Source: Gyrodactylus bullatarudis (taxonomy: Eukaryota > Platyhelminthes > Monogenea > Gyrodactylidea > Gyrodactylidae). Taken from it: 64,000 nt of DNA. The notes under the pieces are model-generated. The model saw nothing but the letters and a program-made list of their open reading frames with translations, had not been told where the DNA came from and ran no database searches. Location of the stretch: assembly GCA_012064415.1 (NCBI GenBank), contig SSNU01000327.1, forward strand, positions 337,984 through 401,983, in the 5' to 3' direction. Positions 25,601 through 39,600 of the stretch are shown here, piece by piece (the first letter of the stretch is position 1; every line of letters begins with the position of its first letter). A program made the position numbers and the translations under genes.

Positions 25601-26012
25601 TACTCGTATGTATATATACTTGTACGTTTGCATATGATCCGTAATATAAAATGACTTTCTACATATGCTGAGCGAATACACACGTGTATGACAATCTTAT
25701 TACTATTCATTCATTAAAAAATATACTAGAATGTATATGAATAAATATATACACAAGTATATAAATATATATGATCTATATAGTTTGTATGCTTGCATAT
25801 ACTATGAATAGACTGAATGCAAATGAATTCAGTCTAAGTTTTGTATATTCTTATTATTTCTATGCTTGGTTTATTTTTTTAGTGTTTTATTTCTCTCACA
25901 ACTTCTTTTTATAGGAAAGTTGAAAAATTTTTCCACAAAAAAGTACCCTTATCGTGTACAAGGAACAAGGCCAAGTAGAGACGAAAAAATACTCTGAAAA
26001 CTAGAAAAATTC
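25601..26012 (+). promoter_or_regulatory. castor upstream region and 5' leader with POU octamer
   Basis: Just upstream of the castor ATG is an alternating TA/TG-rich stretch. It contains a perfect octamer ATGCAAAT (25817-25824) inside a small palindrome (GACTGAAT...ATTCAGTC), an octamer-like GTTTGCATA (25626-25634) and an E-box CACGTG (25681-25686). The motifs are seen; regulatory use is inference. Confidence 0.35.
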
Positions 26013-29000
26013 ATGCCGGATAAAAATGATTTGAAACGCAGTCTCCCAGGAGATGAAGACCTCCTCAATCCTGATGATAAGCATCAGTCCGATGAGGAAG
26101 AGGACCAAAAGAGGCCAGAAATAGATGGAAAAGATTGTCACTCTGTTTCTGGGGGGGAAAATTTCAAAATTCGCAAATTATCCTCAGATTCAGACATGCC
26201 TCCACATGACATTACTGATCGGGTGAACTTTGATCCCTTGACCATACTCAAGAATTTGCTAACCAACCAAAGCTCTCTTACCCCAACCACAGGTACCAGC
26301 AGTGAGTATTTATGATAACTTATCAGTGAGAAACCGAAATTTGTAATATAATATTAAGCAAGTAGAAGAAGAAGATTGAACTGATTCTCTTTGTGAGCAA
26401 AGGACTCAGAGAGATCGATGACTTGTTTTTTTCTTTCATTTTCTTGTAATATAAATTTTTATCTTACTCCCTCGCATATTCTTGTGCGCGCTGCTAGGTT
26501 TATTTAATTTTCATGTAAAAAATGAAATCAGAATAAAATTTAATGATTTCTTGCATCATTAACGATAGAGTCCTCTGATTTGTAAATCTTTCTCTACCAA
26601 TTTTTCTTTTGATTATTTATTTATTTTTATTCTCTGATCATACCAAAACCAAATTGGCCTCGATTTTTGGCTCTTGTAGAGAACTGTTCAATTCTTCAAT
26701 GTATTTAACGGGATATAAAATCATTTTAAGCATTAAAAACTTAGTTTGAAAATTTATTTGAAAATACTTCAACATTTCTGGAAGAGAAGTTAGTTATGAA
26801 AATAAGTATAACTAAATTTGTGGGTATGGCTCAGTGGATAGTGTGCCCACCTCAACTATATATTAATAATATTACTACGTTTTTCTCAGATAGTTCTGAG
26901 GATAGATTTTAACATTAAATAAAATCCTTTGTATCTGTTTATTACTAAAATCTATGTCAGATTCGATAGTGTTGATACTTTTAAAAATTGAGCTGTTCTC
27001 TAGGCTCTTGTCTCATTGACTGGCATTCTCTGGCACAGTGGGAATTTATAATAGTTCAGTTGACGAAAAATAATAAGATAATTAATTAAAGGAAATTTTA
27101 ATATTTCAGGAAATTCAATAATATATTTTATTTTATTTGTCATATTAAATTTATATATATTTTCATCAAATTAACGGGAAGTGAGCTCTATTGATGTCGA
27201 GCAGTATTATTAATCTAGCCATCTCTCTTGAAAGATGAAAAATATATTTCTCTATTGTTTTCGTTCTTTACTTCTACTATAAAGTATAAATTTTTCAATT
27301 TTGAAAAACTCCCTCCATTAAAAGAAAAAACAAACGTGCCTTTTTTTCTTTGGTTTTACCCATTTTCACTCTCTAGAGATCTATGGGAGAATATTCCTAG
27401 TGTGGAAATATCTCAACTAATAATAATAATAACTAATAAACACTTTAATTTTTTTTCATTCCTCGCGGTAAATTTCAAATTTCTATTTATTTAAGACAAT
27501 AAAATATTTCTAGGAAGAAAAAGTTTTCCACACTCTTCAAATCTCTTTGAGTATTATTATTAATCACTCAAATTGTTAATTTTATTTTGAAAAGTTTAGC
27601 GCTCCCTACCTGCACTGAAAAGTTGTTAATTTTTTTTCGAAGAACGAACGAAAATGTCACTCATTGCAAAGAATTGTTTATTCTCCAAGATTATTTGGAA
27701 ACTTTAAAAAATATTGATTCATATCACTTTTTAACACGATTAGATAGTGAGGATAATCAAATCGTAGAAGGCGGCATTCCATTAGATCTGATGAAGAGAT
27801 GTCTCACCATGATCCACAACAAGCAATTGATTGCCTCATCCACTGCGAGTCAGGAAATTAATCAGAGTTTCAACTCTGAAGGGAACAACTCTTGTTCCTT
27901 CTCGAAGGACGATCAAAATGTTGATGAGAACGACGGGGAACAGTTCCAGGACCAATATTTGAAGATGCGTCAAAAGTTGATGGAGAATGAGTTTCGTAGA
28001 AACTTTTATAATTACGAAAAACCAACTAGTAAGTTCGAGTTTTACAAGTATTGCTCTTTGATGGAAAGATTTTAATGAAAACTTTTATTCACATGAAAAT
28101 TACAGTGTTTCAGAAGATGCTCTACTCCTCAGAATTGTCACCTAATCAGAAACTTTTGGAGAAGCACGAAGATATGCTGAGAAGATTCACCTCCTTTGAC
28201 GAGTGCTCCGCTAAGCAGTGCTCGAAGAATCTTACCAGAGAACACTATCACTGTACTCAGTGCGAGCGAGTAAGTGTAATTAAATGTGTTCTTTTTATTT
28301 TTTTTACAATAAAAAGAAAAATTTACAAATCTTTTTTTTCATAAACGTTTGAGCACATTTGTGGTTGATGACCTTTGTTGAATTTTTCTTCTCGTTTGAA
28401 TTTTTAACGTGTGTTAAATCGAGAGCAAAGGTTTCCATACTATACATAATCTCTTTAATTTGAGAAGCTACTTATTTTTTCTTAGATGCATGGATTTCTC
28501 TAAAGCTTCTTTTTGTATACTTTCAGACATTATACCAACCCTTGGGAATAGTACAATGTACTATTAGTAAATGCTTGAAGAGATAGAGTTGTAATATCTA
28601 AATAGACCAATTCATCATCTTATTGGTTCTCATAAATTTTATCTATCTATAAAAATATCAAGTATTTTTAGTGTCAATTGGTTTTAATTTCTTTAGAGAA
28701 ACGAAAGACAAGTCATTAGAGAATTTTTTTAATAATTTTCTCTCGAATCATAATGCTATTATTAAAAATCCAGTACTATACTCAATTGATGATTTCGATC
28801 GATTTTCTACATGTGTTATTGATGTAGAAGTGATCATCGATAAAAAATAAGAAAAAAACCTCAATTTCAATTTTAGTAGGAAACGCTTTTAAAGCTTTCT
28901 CTTAGGTTAGGGAATAAAAAGTGATAACCATTGCATTTCGTCATGTCTGTTCAGCCTGTATACTTCAGTTGAGTCCTTTAAGTTATCCATTCGTTCATTT

Positions 29001-32000
29001 CGATAATGAGACGCTCTCTTTTTGATCTGAAATAATTTAAGGATAGATCATGACTTCATTTTATTATTTCTAATTATAATGAGCCAATTTTCTATTCAGG
29101 TTATTATCAGAAGAGAGGAAATGGTACGTCATGTTAAATGGCACAAGAAGAGGGAGGAATCTCTGCAATATGGCTTCATGCGATTCAGTCCGAATGATGA
29201 CTGCAAAAACTTTAATTGTGTTCACAATGGGAAGCAAACCCATTATCATTGCTTGCAAATTAATTGCCCAAAGGTGTGTCATCCTATTTAATTTCCGAAA
29301 TTAATAAAAATAAAATTAAAAAGATATTTAAAACTATTTGAATACTCGAATTTTCCTCCAAAACTGATCAAAATGAAAGAAATAAACCTTTAGACATTCA
29401 ACCTACTAGCATAGTGTGGTCACTGATAATTAATATATCCATATGAACTTTGACTCGAGGGAGATTGTCTTCTCACACCTAGATGATAGAAATTTGGATA
29501 AGCAAGTGTCAATTTCATAAGAGAGTCAAATAATATTCAACTCACGGTGGCAGATATAGACGCGTTTCGTTCTTATTATGACTCTTTAGTACACCATAGC
29601 CAAGATTCGAACCCGGGTTAGAGTTCAAATAGAAATATTGTAATTTTTTTTAAATTTCATCATATCTTCATAATAAGAGACTAAATAAAGGAATAAGGGG
29701 GGATTACTTTTTCTGTGAACAATTCATTATCCTGATTAGAATTGTTAAAACCTAAAACATGAAGATGAGAATTTACAGAGTTTTAGTAAAATAGTCAGGA
29801 GAAAATTTATTCTTTTAAACTCCCCGATGGATAGAACAAGTAGCTATTTTAAAAATTTTGAAATTTTTGGAATAATCACATGTTCAACCTTTGAGCTCAA
29901 AGTTTTTATAGATTTTGAAGGTTTAATGGAATTCAATACTGATATTTTGGATTTGAATTCGGCTTGTTATTTTCAATCATTTCCTTCGTGATGATTAAAA
30001 TATTCAAATGGTTCAATTTCCCACAATAATAACGTATTTCTGTTAATTTATTTGGACAGATTCGAATTATCTGTAAAAATAATAATTTTGCTCCCGTGTA
30101 TATGGATTTTTCTGTGAAATTCGTAAATTTTCGTCTTCATGTCAACTGTTAGCTTTAGTTCTATTGGAAAAGTCGGTTTGAAAATTTAGGTTCAAATTCT
30201 CACTCCACCCTATTGAAAAGAGTTAGAACTAAAAATCCTATCAGAAAATATTTATGCATATGAAAATTTTACCATTGAAACTAAAGATAATATACAAGGC
30301 TTAACTTGATATATTCATTTGCAACACAAGAGATATGAGTTAAATATATCTATGAAAAGGGTAGGCTTCAATGATATCAAATTTCCACTTTTATCTTTAC
30401 ATTTCTTTTGACAGGTTTATATAGAGTGTATACAGTGTATCAGTGTTAGGTAACCAAGCAACTCATTTACTTATAACTAGGGCAAGAACAAAGCTTCTTA
30501 TTTCCTAATGTCTATGATTCTACAAAACATACAGTATTTTACACTCGATATTTTCACGTTTTTAGATTTATGTAAGCACGTCAGACGTACAAATGCATGC
30601 AAATTATCACAGAAAGGATGCTATCATTATGCAGGATGGTTTTCAAAGATATCGGGCCACTGAAGATTGTGGTCTCAGTACATGTCCGTATAACGCAGAG
30701 AGGACAACACACTTCCACTGTCGACGACCAGAATGCTTCTTTACCTTCAAAAATAAAGCTGACATTGGTAAGATTTTGTTATTATATAAGGGAAAGAATT
30801 TAATATTTTTACAATAAAAATAATTTCTGAAAAAAATCCAATTTCGCTAAAATTAGTCTATTTTTGAATTACGAAAATACGCCAAATTTCCAGCGATTTC
30901 TTATCGATTTTGAAGGTTTTACTGAATTTTTAGATTAACATTAGACAAAGAATTCGAGTTTGGCCATAGAGGTTGAAAGAAACTCGCCTTCTCCATGAAA
31001 AAGTTAATCTTCTAAATTTTGGATGACTTCCTTCGTGATAATCTAAAAATTCAAATGGTTTGATTTTCAACAATTATGATGAATTCATGTGAACTCCTCT
31101 AGCCGAATTGGAATTCTTCATCTAATGTTGAGCCCAAATGTCAACATTACACTGCTTCAAATCAAAATTATGCCATAAATTCAGGAGATAATAAAAATTT
31201 TTGACCTCCAATTCAATAAGATTTAAATAAACTTTATTAATATCTTTACTAATCAGGGTTAAATAGATTATTTCAAGTAATTCACATAATCGTTCGAGAA
31301 ATTGTTGTATTTCACGGATTGAATAATGAGACATGAAGGGTTAAAAGAAAAAAATTGATACTGAAATTATTCCATATAGACTTGGTGTAGATTATGGGAT
31401 GAATACTTTCTGCTCTTTCAGTACGAATGAGTAATACCTCGTAATTTATACTTGGGTACGAATCAGATATACAACATATAAATAGGGTTGATTTCAAATG
31501 AAGAATCATTATAAAATAATAATAGCAAAGTAGACAGTAATAATATTGTATTCTCTCTCAAGAGAAGCACAAAGGACACCATCAAAAGAATGACAACTAT
31601 GCAAAGGATGGCTTTCGCAAATTCATCAAATACGAGTCATGTGACTTTGCTGGGTGTAAATACTCAAAGATTATGAATCATATTCATTGTATACGCAGGG
31701 ATTGTGATTACGTGGTACATTCTTCCAGTCAAATATTGTCCCACAAGCGTAAACATGACCGAAGACAGCTGAGTTCATCTCCAATCAACTTCTCCTCAGA
31801 TTCCTCGTGTCGTGATGATGAAGAGTTTTTCTTTCCAATCCAGAGCGGTGCATCCTACGAAGATGTCTTGAATGATTTTCGTAAAAAGATATCCTCTGTT
31901 GTCATAAATTCCATGACTCTTTTACGATTGAATGAAACTGATCGTGACATTGTATATATTGAGATAACAGATCCTATTGGGAGGGAACTATTTGCAGAGC

Positions 32001-33753
32001 TTCATGGGAGTATCACAATCAGTGATGAGGTAACCTGTCCTAAATTTTCCGATTGTAATCCAAACCATGGACACTATCATTGCTCATGGCAGGGATGTAC
32101 AGAAAAGACTGGCCCCTTATTCAAATACCGATCTCATTGGCTAAGTCATGCATGGACCGGAGCTGCCCTCCGATGCGGCTTTATGAAATGTAGGAGCCAT
32201 TTCGGATGTTCTATAACTTCTCTACATCATCATTGTTTCTTTTGGCCTCAGTGTAGCCATATTATTCATGGGAATGTCTCAAAGAACTATTGCGCTGATT
32301 TGTGTGAGCACTTGTCCATTAATGAATTTGGCTCACCTGAGTCAAGCTCTTCCTCAACAGCCAATATGATTTTGGCTAAGGAAAAAAGCAAAAGTAATCA
32401 ATTTAGTCCCAAATCTTTATTCCAAAGCTTTAATTATACGAGTGCTACTCCAAGACGTCGAGGACGTCCACCAAAGCATAAACGTGATGTAACCGTTCCT
32501 CATGTAAATCCAGATGGAAAGATTTTGTGCAATTATTCCCTTGAACAAAATCTTACGAGGGAAATGTTTATTAAACAAAAGAATATCATCTCGAAAGATT
32601 CGCCAAACTATGGCATTGTATTTGGCATTAGAATGTACGAAGAAGGGGAACAGTGTATTGATGATAAATGTCATTTTCAACAAGGTCTTCAGGAGCACTA
32701 TCATTGTGCTAAGCCAAGATGTTTCCTCGTCTCCCAGAGTCTTGTCTATATAAATATGCATCGTAAGGAGTTCCATGGTCATCTGACAATTGACGAGGGC
32801 TTTGAACATTTTGATAGGACTGTTGATTGTCGGAGGAGGACCTGTCATAACAATCGTCTTAGCCGGCATTATCATTGTGTTCGCTCAGATTGTGATTATT
32901 CCTTCGTTCGTTATTCGACAATGCGGCAGCACGGGAAGAAGCATGAAAAAGAAGAATCTTTATGCGATGAAGATAGGACCTCAACGAACCTGTCTCCTTC
33001 GAATACATCAAATATTTCTCTTCCCGATCAGTCAATTTCATGCGTGAATGATTCCTACAAACGTCTCAGAGAAGAGTTTCAATATAAAATTCTGAATATC
33101 CTCCCAAATTCCCAGATAGTTCCCAGCCAGACCAATAACAGCAATGTCATATATCCTGATAAGAGTTCTGGACAAGAGTCAAGCAATACTAATCAAGAGT
33201 CCTTTGGCCAAAAAGATGATAACCCATTCATGAGTATGCTGGGTCTCCAGCCATTCGACAAAAGAGACATTGTCTTGGAAAATATTGTCCAAAACTTTCC
33301 TAATCATCTGAGGCCGGGATCACAAGAGGATGTCAATTTATTCCCGGAAATCTTGAAGAGTTGTCTAAGTAAACTATTCAAAAGCAACAACAACAATGAT
33401 TTAAATCTATCAGTGAGTTCAGTCTGATTTGATCACATTTTAAATTTCGTAGCTTCAAGTATATTTGTCAAAATCAAATCATGAGATCAAAGAATATTTT
33501 CAATTGTCAAAAGTTCAGATTTCAGAAAACCTTCGTAAAAAAATTGAAACTATTGTCATAGATTCCCAAATTCATTGGGACTTTTATTTGTCACATATGA
33601 TAACTCTGAACTTAACTGTGTCCAACCCTTGAGCAGTTTATGCTAGAAAAAGTATGGGTTAATTCATGAAATAATTCTTGGTAATTTTCTTTTCAGATTC
33701 CAGATTCAGTGGATTATCTTCCTGAAGAAGTTTCCCTTTTTGGTGATAAGTGA
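26013..33753 (+). CDS. cas: castor / CASZ1-type zinc-finger transcription factor
   Basis: Castor is a nuclear zinc-finger regulator; in flies it is a late temporal factor of neuroblasts. Proposed exons are 26013-26301, 27600-28028 (start could be 27672), 28106-28269, 29100-29273, 30566-30767, 31563-33412 and 33697-33753 (TGA stop), 1054 residues, all phases consistent. The N-terminus is acidic and low in complexity. Eight castor-type fingers follow, with the family signature C-x4/5-C...H[YFI]HC...C...H...H. Examples are [54 protein letters not shown] and [11 protein letters not shown]. An AT-hook-like [11 protein letters not shown] lies between fingers 6 and 7. The C-terminal splice at 33412 replaces a short read-through end (SVSSV) with [18 protein letters not shown]. 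Introns hold repeats at 29749-30156 and 30826-31130. Confidence 0.93.
26820..26905 (+). pseudogene. tRNA-like remnant (SINE head) in castor intron 1
   Basis: TGGCTCAGTGGATAGTG resembles an RNA polymerase III A box and D arm. About 60 bp on, AGTTCTGAGGAT is a poor B box. The acceptor and anticodon stems do not pair well. It is probably a tRNA-derived SINE fragment rather than a gene. Confidence 0.35.
29390..29625. repeat. Repeat fragments in castor intron 4
   Basis: TTTAGACATTCAACCTACTA at 29390 matches the terminal repeat of the element at 50133-50480. At 29605-29618 the minus strand reads GGGTTCGAATCTTG, a B-box-like motif, but no A box is present. These are probably pieces of dispersed elements. 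Confidence 0.4.
29749..30156. repeat. Foldback element, short copy D in castor intron
   Basis: It is bounded by ACATGAAGATGAGAATTT on the left and the inverse TCGTCTTCATGTCAACTG on the right, the terminal signature of copies A-C. At about 400 bp it is internally deleted. It lies in the intron between castor exons 4 and 5. Confidence 0.65.
30826..31130. repeat. Foldback-family internal fragment in castor intron
   Basis: AAAAAAATCCAATTTCGCTA, then TTCCTTCGTGATAATC and AATTCAAATGGTTTGATTTT, match internal parts of copies B and C. Terminal motifs are missing. Confidence 0.5.
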
Positions 33754-33934
33754 AATGGATATATAACTTGAAGGAACTCTTCTTTCTCTGTAATTTTATT
33801 CAGATATATGTTTAATGTTAGTGTAATAATTGATGGGAAAAAGATGAAAGAGAAAATCAGCATCAATCCAATAATTCCAACATGTCACCTTTTTCTAAGG
33901 GAAATTCAAATGGTGAATGCTTCCAAATTTCTGT

Positions 33935-34010
33935 AATAAAAGATGTATCAAAAAAACAGTGGATAAAGGAATAAGATTTGTACAAATTTTTGAAATATTG
34001 AAAAAATAAA
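33935..34010 (+). terminator. castor poly(A) signals
   Basis: AATAAA occurs at 33935-33940 and again at 34005-34010, 182 and 252 bp after the stop codon. Confidence 0.5.
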
Positions 34011-36601
34011 TTGTGATTTAATTGTTTTAATAAATATTTTTCAAGAGAAATATTGAAAACTATTAGTAGTCTGGAATAGAGAACCGCTCTCTTTCAAAAT
34101 ACTGTAGCTAGAGAAATTCAATAATTAGGTAATGTACAAGATCTGAGCATTTTATCCATACTAAAATCTTTGCTTGAGATGCAAATAATCTAAGATTCAG
34201 AAATTTTTTGAAAACTAATTTCAAAATTTAACCGGGCTGGGTTTTGAACTCAGGATTTTAATATTTAATAAATAATAGGCACCATATCACCTGTACTAGA
34301 CAGGCCAAACTTTACATTTCTTTATTTCTGAATACATTCACAAATATTTGACCAAATATTTAAAGTACAAATTCAAGTTTATTGGTAAGAATTGAACACA
34401 CTTCTGCGACTTAAAAAAAGCGGTGCTCTAGTCTGGGATTTTGAAAATTTTCCTCGACCACTTGTTCTTCGTGATCCGATTCTACGAACATCATTCCTTA
34501 TTCAATTTAAACTTTTAGTTAAAATAGGATCTATTCGGAACTAAGGATAGTCGAGTGAATGTGTTCATCCACTCAGAATGTGATAAAACCTTTCGAAGAT
34601 AGATAAGATCTTTACAAATAACTTAAAAACCAGACTTACTTCCATCAAAATTCTGGAAAATTTAACAAGCAATTACCAGTTATAACATATGAATCAAGAT
34701 GTTAGATGAAGACGAAAGTTATCATAATGGGTTTCATTAGTTTAATGTAATTTCATTGAGGTTTATCAACTAAACTTCTTGGGATCCTAATCAATAATTA
34801 GTAATCAAATTTTCAACCTTATAGTAATACCAATTTTTCTAGAACTATCAATTTTAAGCATTATTTTGTATTAAAGTTTGTGTCGAAAATATTTAACCCT
34901 TATCATAATGGCAGTATATCATTCTGTTTTTTTTTTAATCCAGAATTTTTCAATGAAATTAATTTTTAATGAAATTTTACTAAGCTTGCGTAGTAGGCGA
35001 TCACTAAAATCCAGACTATCTTGGCCATTTAATGAATTTCTTATTTTCAAAAATAGTAATATTATCATCAAGAGGGCCTTCATGGTGAATTTTATTGTTT
35101 TATCATTTCTGTAGGATATTGTGGGAAAAAAAAATTTTCATCCTAGCCTAGTAATCGTATTAACGATTGATGTGAAAAAAATAAAACCTTTTTAATGATC
35201 CAATTTTTTTTCAAAATCCCATTTTTCGAACTTTGAACTGAAATTTTTTATTGATTTGAAAGTGGGAGTGTGGTCAAAAGAAGATTTTAGGAAAAATTTA
35301 GTCAAATTTTATTTGCAAAATTCAGAATATAGTCTGCTTTTTTCTGAATTTCTTCTTATTCTAACAAATTATCGGCCTCTTTCAATATCGGATTCAAAAA
35401 ATATTCACGTTCCTTATCATTCGATGGTAAACATTGATTCCCCGAGCATAAATCTGGTCTATGTGAGCAACAAACGATTGACCGATACGTCAGGAAGGAA
35501 ACAATGATCATAGTGACAAGCTGGTATAAGTTGGTACAAGAGACTTTTCAAGCTTATAAGAATATCATGTAGTCCTTAAACTTGGATCCTTTTTCACTCC
35601 AATTTCCAATGCTGTTTTTGGATTCAATAAAACTGAATGTTTACTTTTGATAAATCATCTTAAAATGCAGTTATAAAAAATGTATGTAATATGAAATACA
35701 TCCTGTTATCTCATCGTGCATGTAAATTCCATACACTCTATGTGTGTGTATAATATACAGGATAAATCTATCAGTATATATGCTCTGATTTATCCTCTGG
35801 AAAATTGTAATTATTATTCAACTGTCGTAACCAACTTTATTTTGCCCATGTTTATCTAATATATATATATACTATACGTATAACTTGATAAAACAATTTC
35901 GTTTACATGGAATTTTTGTGTCTCCTTCTTTTTCCAAGTAACTTTTAGCAAAACTGTTCAAAATAAAAGAATCTCTCTCTAACTCTTGAATTTTTCTTTA
36001 TCTCAAGTAAGAGAAATTGAGGTTTCTTTCTTTATGTATCAATTTTCTCTACCAAAACCAGGGCTTACATAACAATCATAATAATCACAATCTAAATGTA
36101 CATTTTATATCTATGTTATACACAAAATAAATTTCTATATCAATAAAATTATTATAAGACATTCTCTATAAATGTTTATATTAAAGGAATCTATCTGCTT
36201 TTTTCTCTTTTCTTGTATTTATTGATAAGAGAATTACATTTTCTTTCTAATATCAAACCTGGTTTTTTTCTGAAGGGTAACAAAAAGAAGCATCTTTTAA
36301 TGTTTTTCTAACTTTTCTATTTCACTGTCTAATTTATTGTCCTTTTTTATGAGAAAATCCATCCGAAAGAATTCTGGGAAAGCATTCAATCTTTAACTGA
36401 AAACTTGAAAATATTTCGATCTGTAGTGGCAAATTAGTAAATAAAGTAGAAAGAGAGCTTTTATTCTTTTTCTAGTCTCACCAAAAATTCGATTGAATAA
36501 ACTAAACAGGTAAACATCTGGAATTACTCTTTGTTTAAAGATCTTGTTCACAACTAAAATAATAATTTGCGTATTTACTTTAAAGTAACACGATGAATAA
36601 A
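34011..36601. other. Intergenic stretch between castor and the metalloproteinase
   Basis: No gene is seen. A fragment of the foldback subfamily occurs around 35240-35300 (ATTGATTTGAAAGTGGGAG). The frames at 34878-35114 and 35256-35507 are short and motif-free. TTTATT at 36460-36465 is a possible minus-strand poly(A) signal for the metalloproteinase. Confidence 0.45.
34231..34306 (-). pseudogene. tRNA-like remnant / SINE head
   Basis: On the minus strand GTCTAGTACAGGTGATATGG resembles an A box, and GAGTTCAAAACCCAGC resembles a B box with T arm at about tRNA spacing. The anticodon region is A+T-rich and unpaired, so a functional tRNA is unlikely. Confidence 0.38.
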
Positions 36602-39600
36602 TTAGTTAAAACATCCTAATAATGAAATATTTGATTTTCTCGGAAATTTTGGATAGACCTCCATTCGAATACTATCAAAAAGATAGTACTCAAAGTCCTT
36701 GAAGAATATTGTATCTCCATTGCGTGTCGTGAAAGCAGCATCTATTGTATCTGGTAGACCACGCCATGTATCAGAAATCCTTCTCGGGTATCCAGAAAGT
36801 ACTTTATACTTTTCCGAATCAAATCTCCAATATTCTAAGCCTGCAAATATAAATGGGACGACTTCATTTCTATACCGCCAGTTCATTGCAGCATCAATTT
36901 TTTTTACATAATATGGCAGGCCCATTTCACTCAATGGATATCCATCATGCATGATACGACTTCGAGTTTTCACAGTGTAGAAACGATCCCCTGAGAAGAA
37001 TATGGCAGATCCATCTCCGCGTTCAACAGCCGCATCAATATGATCAACTGATAGTGGCATTTCCAACCAAGACCCGTTTATCTGTTGAGGAGAGTCTCGG
37101 ATGTTATAAATCACTCGATTTGATCCTGTCTTGATCCACATCATCCTCCAAAAGATCTAATGGATCCATTGAATAAAAACAAAATCAGAAAAAAACTATT
37201 TTTGTGTAACAACTGAAGCCTCAAAAACTTTTTTTAAGATTTGAAAGATTTGATTTTTTTTTTAAAAATTTGAAAATTATTAATGATATTTTAATACTTT
37301 ATCGCAAATTTACCAAAAAGATCTTACATAAACTACTCACAGGTAAGTCGAATAAAAATATGAAAAATCATATGAAATTAATCCAAAACATCAAAATTTT
37401 TACCACATCAAAAGATAAAATTGAGTCAAAACTGAATTTTTATTTGAAATCGCACTTTTCCGAAATGACCATAAAAACTTGTGAAGCGCTAAGTGGTTTA
37501 CTTTATTTCTTGATCAATGATCCTGGATAACCCCTAAACAATTAACGGAAATTGCAAAGATACTCTTGTATTCGAACCTTAAGCCATATTTTGTGTTAAA
37601 TTGCTAAATGAGCTCAAAAATATTGCATCTCTCTTCTTATGAGCGGTATGTTTTCAGTTCAAGTTGAAAAATTAAAAATTTACAATCTGTATTTTGGGTA
37701 TCCGTTTAAGCTTAACTTACATTCTCTGAGAAGATATAGTGTTCATTACCCCTGAAACTAAGGATAGCGTCAATTTTGACATTACAGTAGTCAACGATTA
37801 TCTCATGTTTGACAGGAACCTCGATTGGAGCTTAGAGAAAGAAAGCAAGTTTTATATCTAAACTGAATTTCTAGTGAATTTCTAGTAAAAGTTCACAAAA
37901 TGAGTATAGAGCATTTGTTTCTTGTGCTTAATTAAGGTAAGGATTCCTTAATAAGGAAGGATAATTCTATATTACTCACGTGGCGGCGGAATGCTCGGAA
38001 GTTTAGGCGGTGTTGGAATGTACTTGTTTTTCGTGGGTGCTCCTGAAAAAAAATAACACAGGTTTTAAAAAATATGTTTGAGAATCTATGATTTTTACAA
38101 AGAAATCTCAATCTTTTTCATTCACAAGATTTCAAATACGATAAATATTTTTTTGAAGCCGGAATGCCTATTTTTACAATTTGATGAAAAAAATTATCTG
38201 AAAGAAAATTATGGTCATTTTTAAAATTTCGTTTTGGCGCCAAAATCCCTTTTTTTTATTTTAGTAGTTAAATTTCGAGTTCTTGGTCATTTTAACTATA
38301 CTCGAAAATTGATATATCAAGAACTTATTAGCGATACCCGGCTATCTTTGCTAATTCTGATCCTAAATAAACTTCTCTTCTTACTACACTCATACTTCTA
38401 AATCAAAATTTTTCTGTTCTAATTTCGAAAAAATGGAATTTTTGCGCCAAATTGAAATTGGAAAAATAAACGTCTAAATTATGCATTATGATCTGGATTC
38501 CAGAAAATCTTTAACATATTCGAATGCAATGACGTAAAATGCAATTAATATTTTCAGAAATGAAAAACTATTTTACTACGAATTCATACTGCAAAAATGA
38601 CTAACCGTAAAGACTTTGGATTGCTTCAATGTCATCCTTCGCTAATGTGGTAGCATTCCAGTGGTTCATATTATACGGATACATAATAGCCTCCATGTTA
38701 TCAATGTGTGATAAGCCAAGAGCATGGCCAATCTCGTGTACAGCAACAGAGAGCAAATTTTTCATCGCTAAATGTCACAAAAACTATTTCAATGACAAAC
38801 TTTCCGAAGGTACATTTGTCCATGTTTCATCATCGTCAAAATGTATATCGCCGTGTATAGTGAAGTTGAGCTCCTTGTGCGGGTAAAAGGAATGAGCTAA
38901 CACGACACCTTGAAAAAATAAAGTTGCTAACTAAACTTTTATTAGAGAGGCTATAATTTTCCTAAACAGCATTAAACTTTTAGCCCAAAGTATGGCTAAA
39001 GATGAGAATTTTCTAATTTTACAGAAAATCAATCTTTTTCTCTGGATGGTCAGGAAAAAATTAATTTTGAATCTTTTCATGAAATGTCTCAATGAGTTGA
39101 TGGGATAAATGTCCATTTATTAAAAGTTTGAACTCAAATTAATTTTCGATTTCGAAGAATTTTTGGACCATTTAGATACTGATATTTGTTATCATCATTA
39201 AAATCGAGAAAAATTATTTGAATTTAAATGTTGGAAAAGTTAGTAAAGTTAGCAATCACTCCGTTTTTTTAAATTCATAAGTTTTTAGAAGACTCATGTC
39301 AAAAGCTAAGTGCTCTTAAAGATGAATAGACAACTTTAATGGCGAAGAAATAAACAAATAGTAACAGAGGGAAAAATTGATCGAAATAAGAACAAACCAT
39401 TCAGTAAATTTGTGAAGAAAAACTTGATTTTTGTTGTAGTATTTTTCAGACGAATCCGAATCTGAATTATCTGAAGAACCCTTACTTAACGTTTTAGTAT
39501 TTTGTTAACTCTAATTTTAAATCAACATTTGTTACTTGCTGTAACGAAACTATATCAAAGTCAAGGAAGTAAAAAAACTCACCCGGTCCATCCAAGTCAA

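Noticed and set aside
29600..29625. Minus-strand B-box-like GGGTTCGAATC suggesting a tRNA
   Set aside because: No A box, acceptor stem or anticodon arm is found at proper spacing.
32417..32875. 152-codon minus-strand frame opposite castor
   Set aside because: It is an antisense shadow of the finger-rich castor exon, with no motif of its own.
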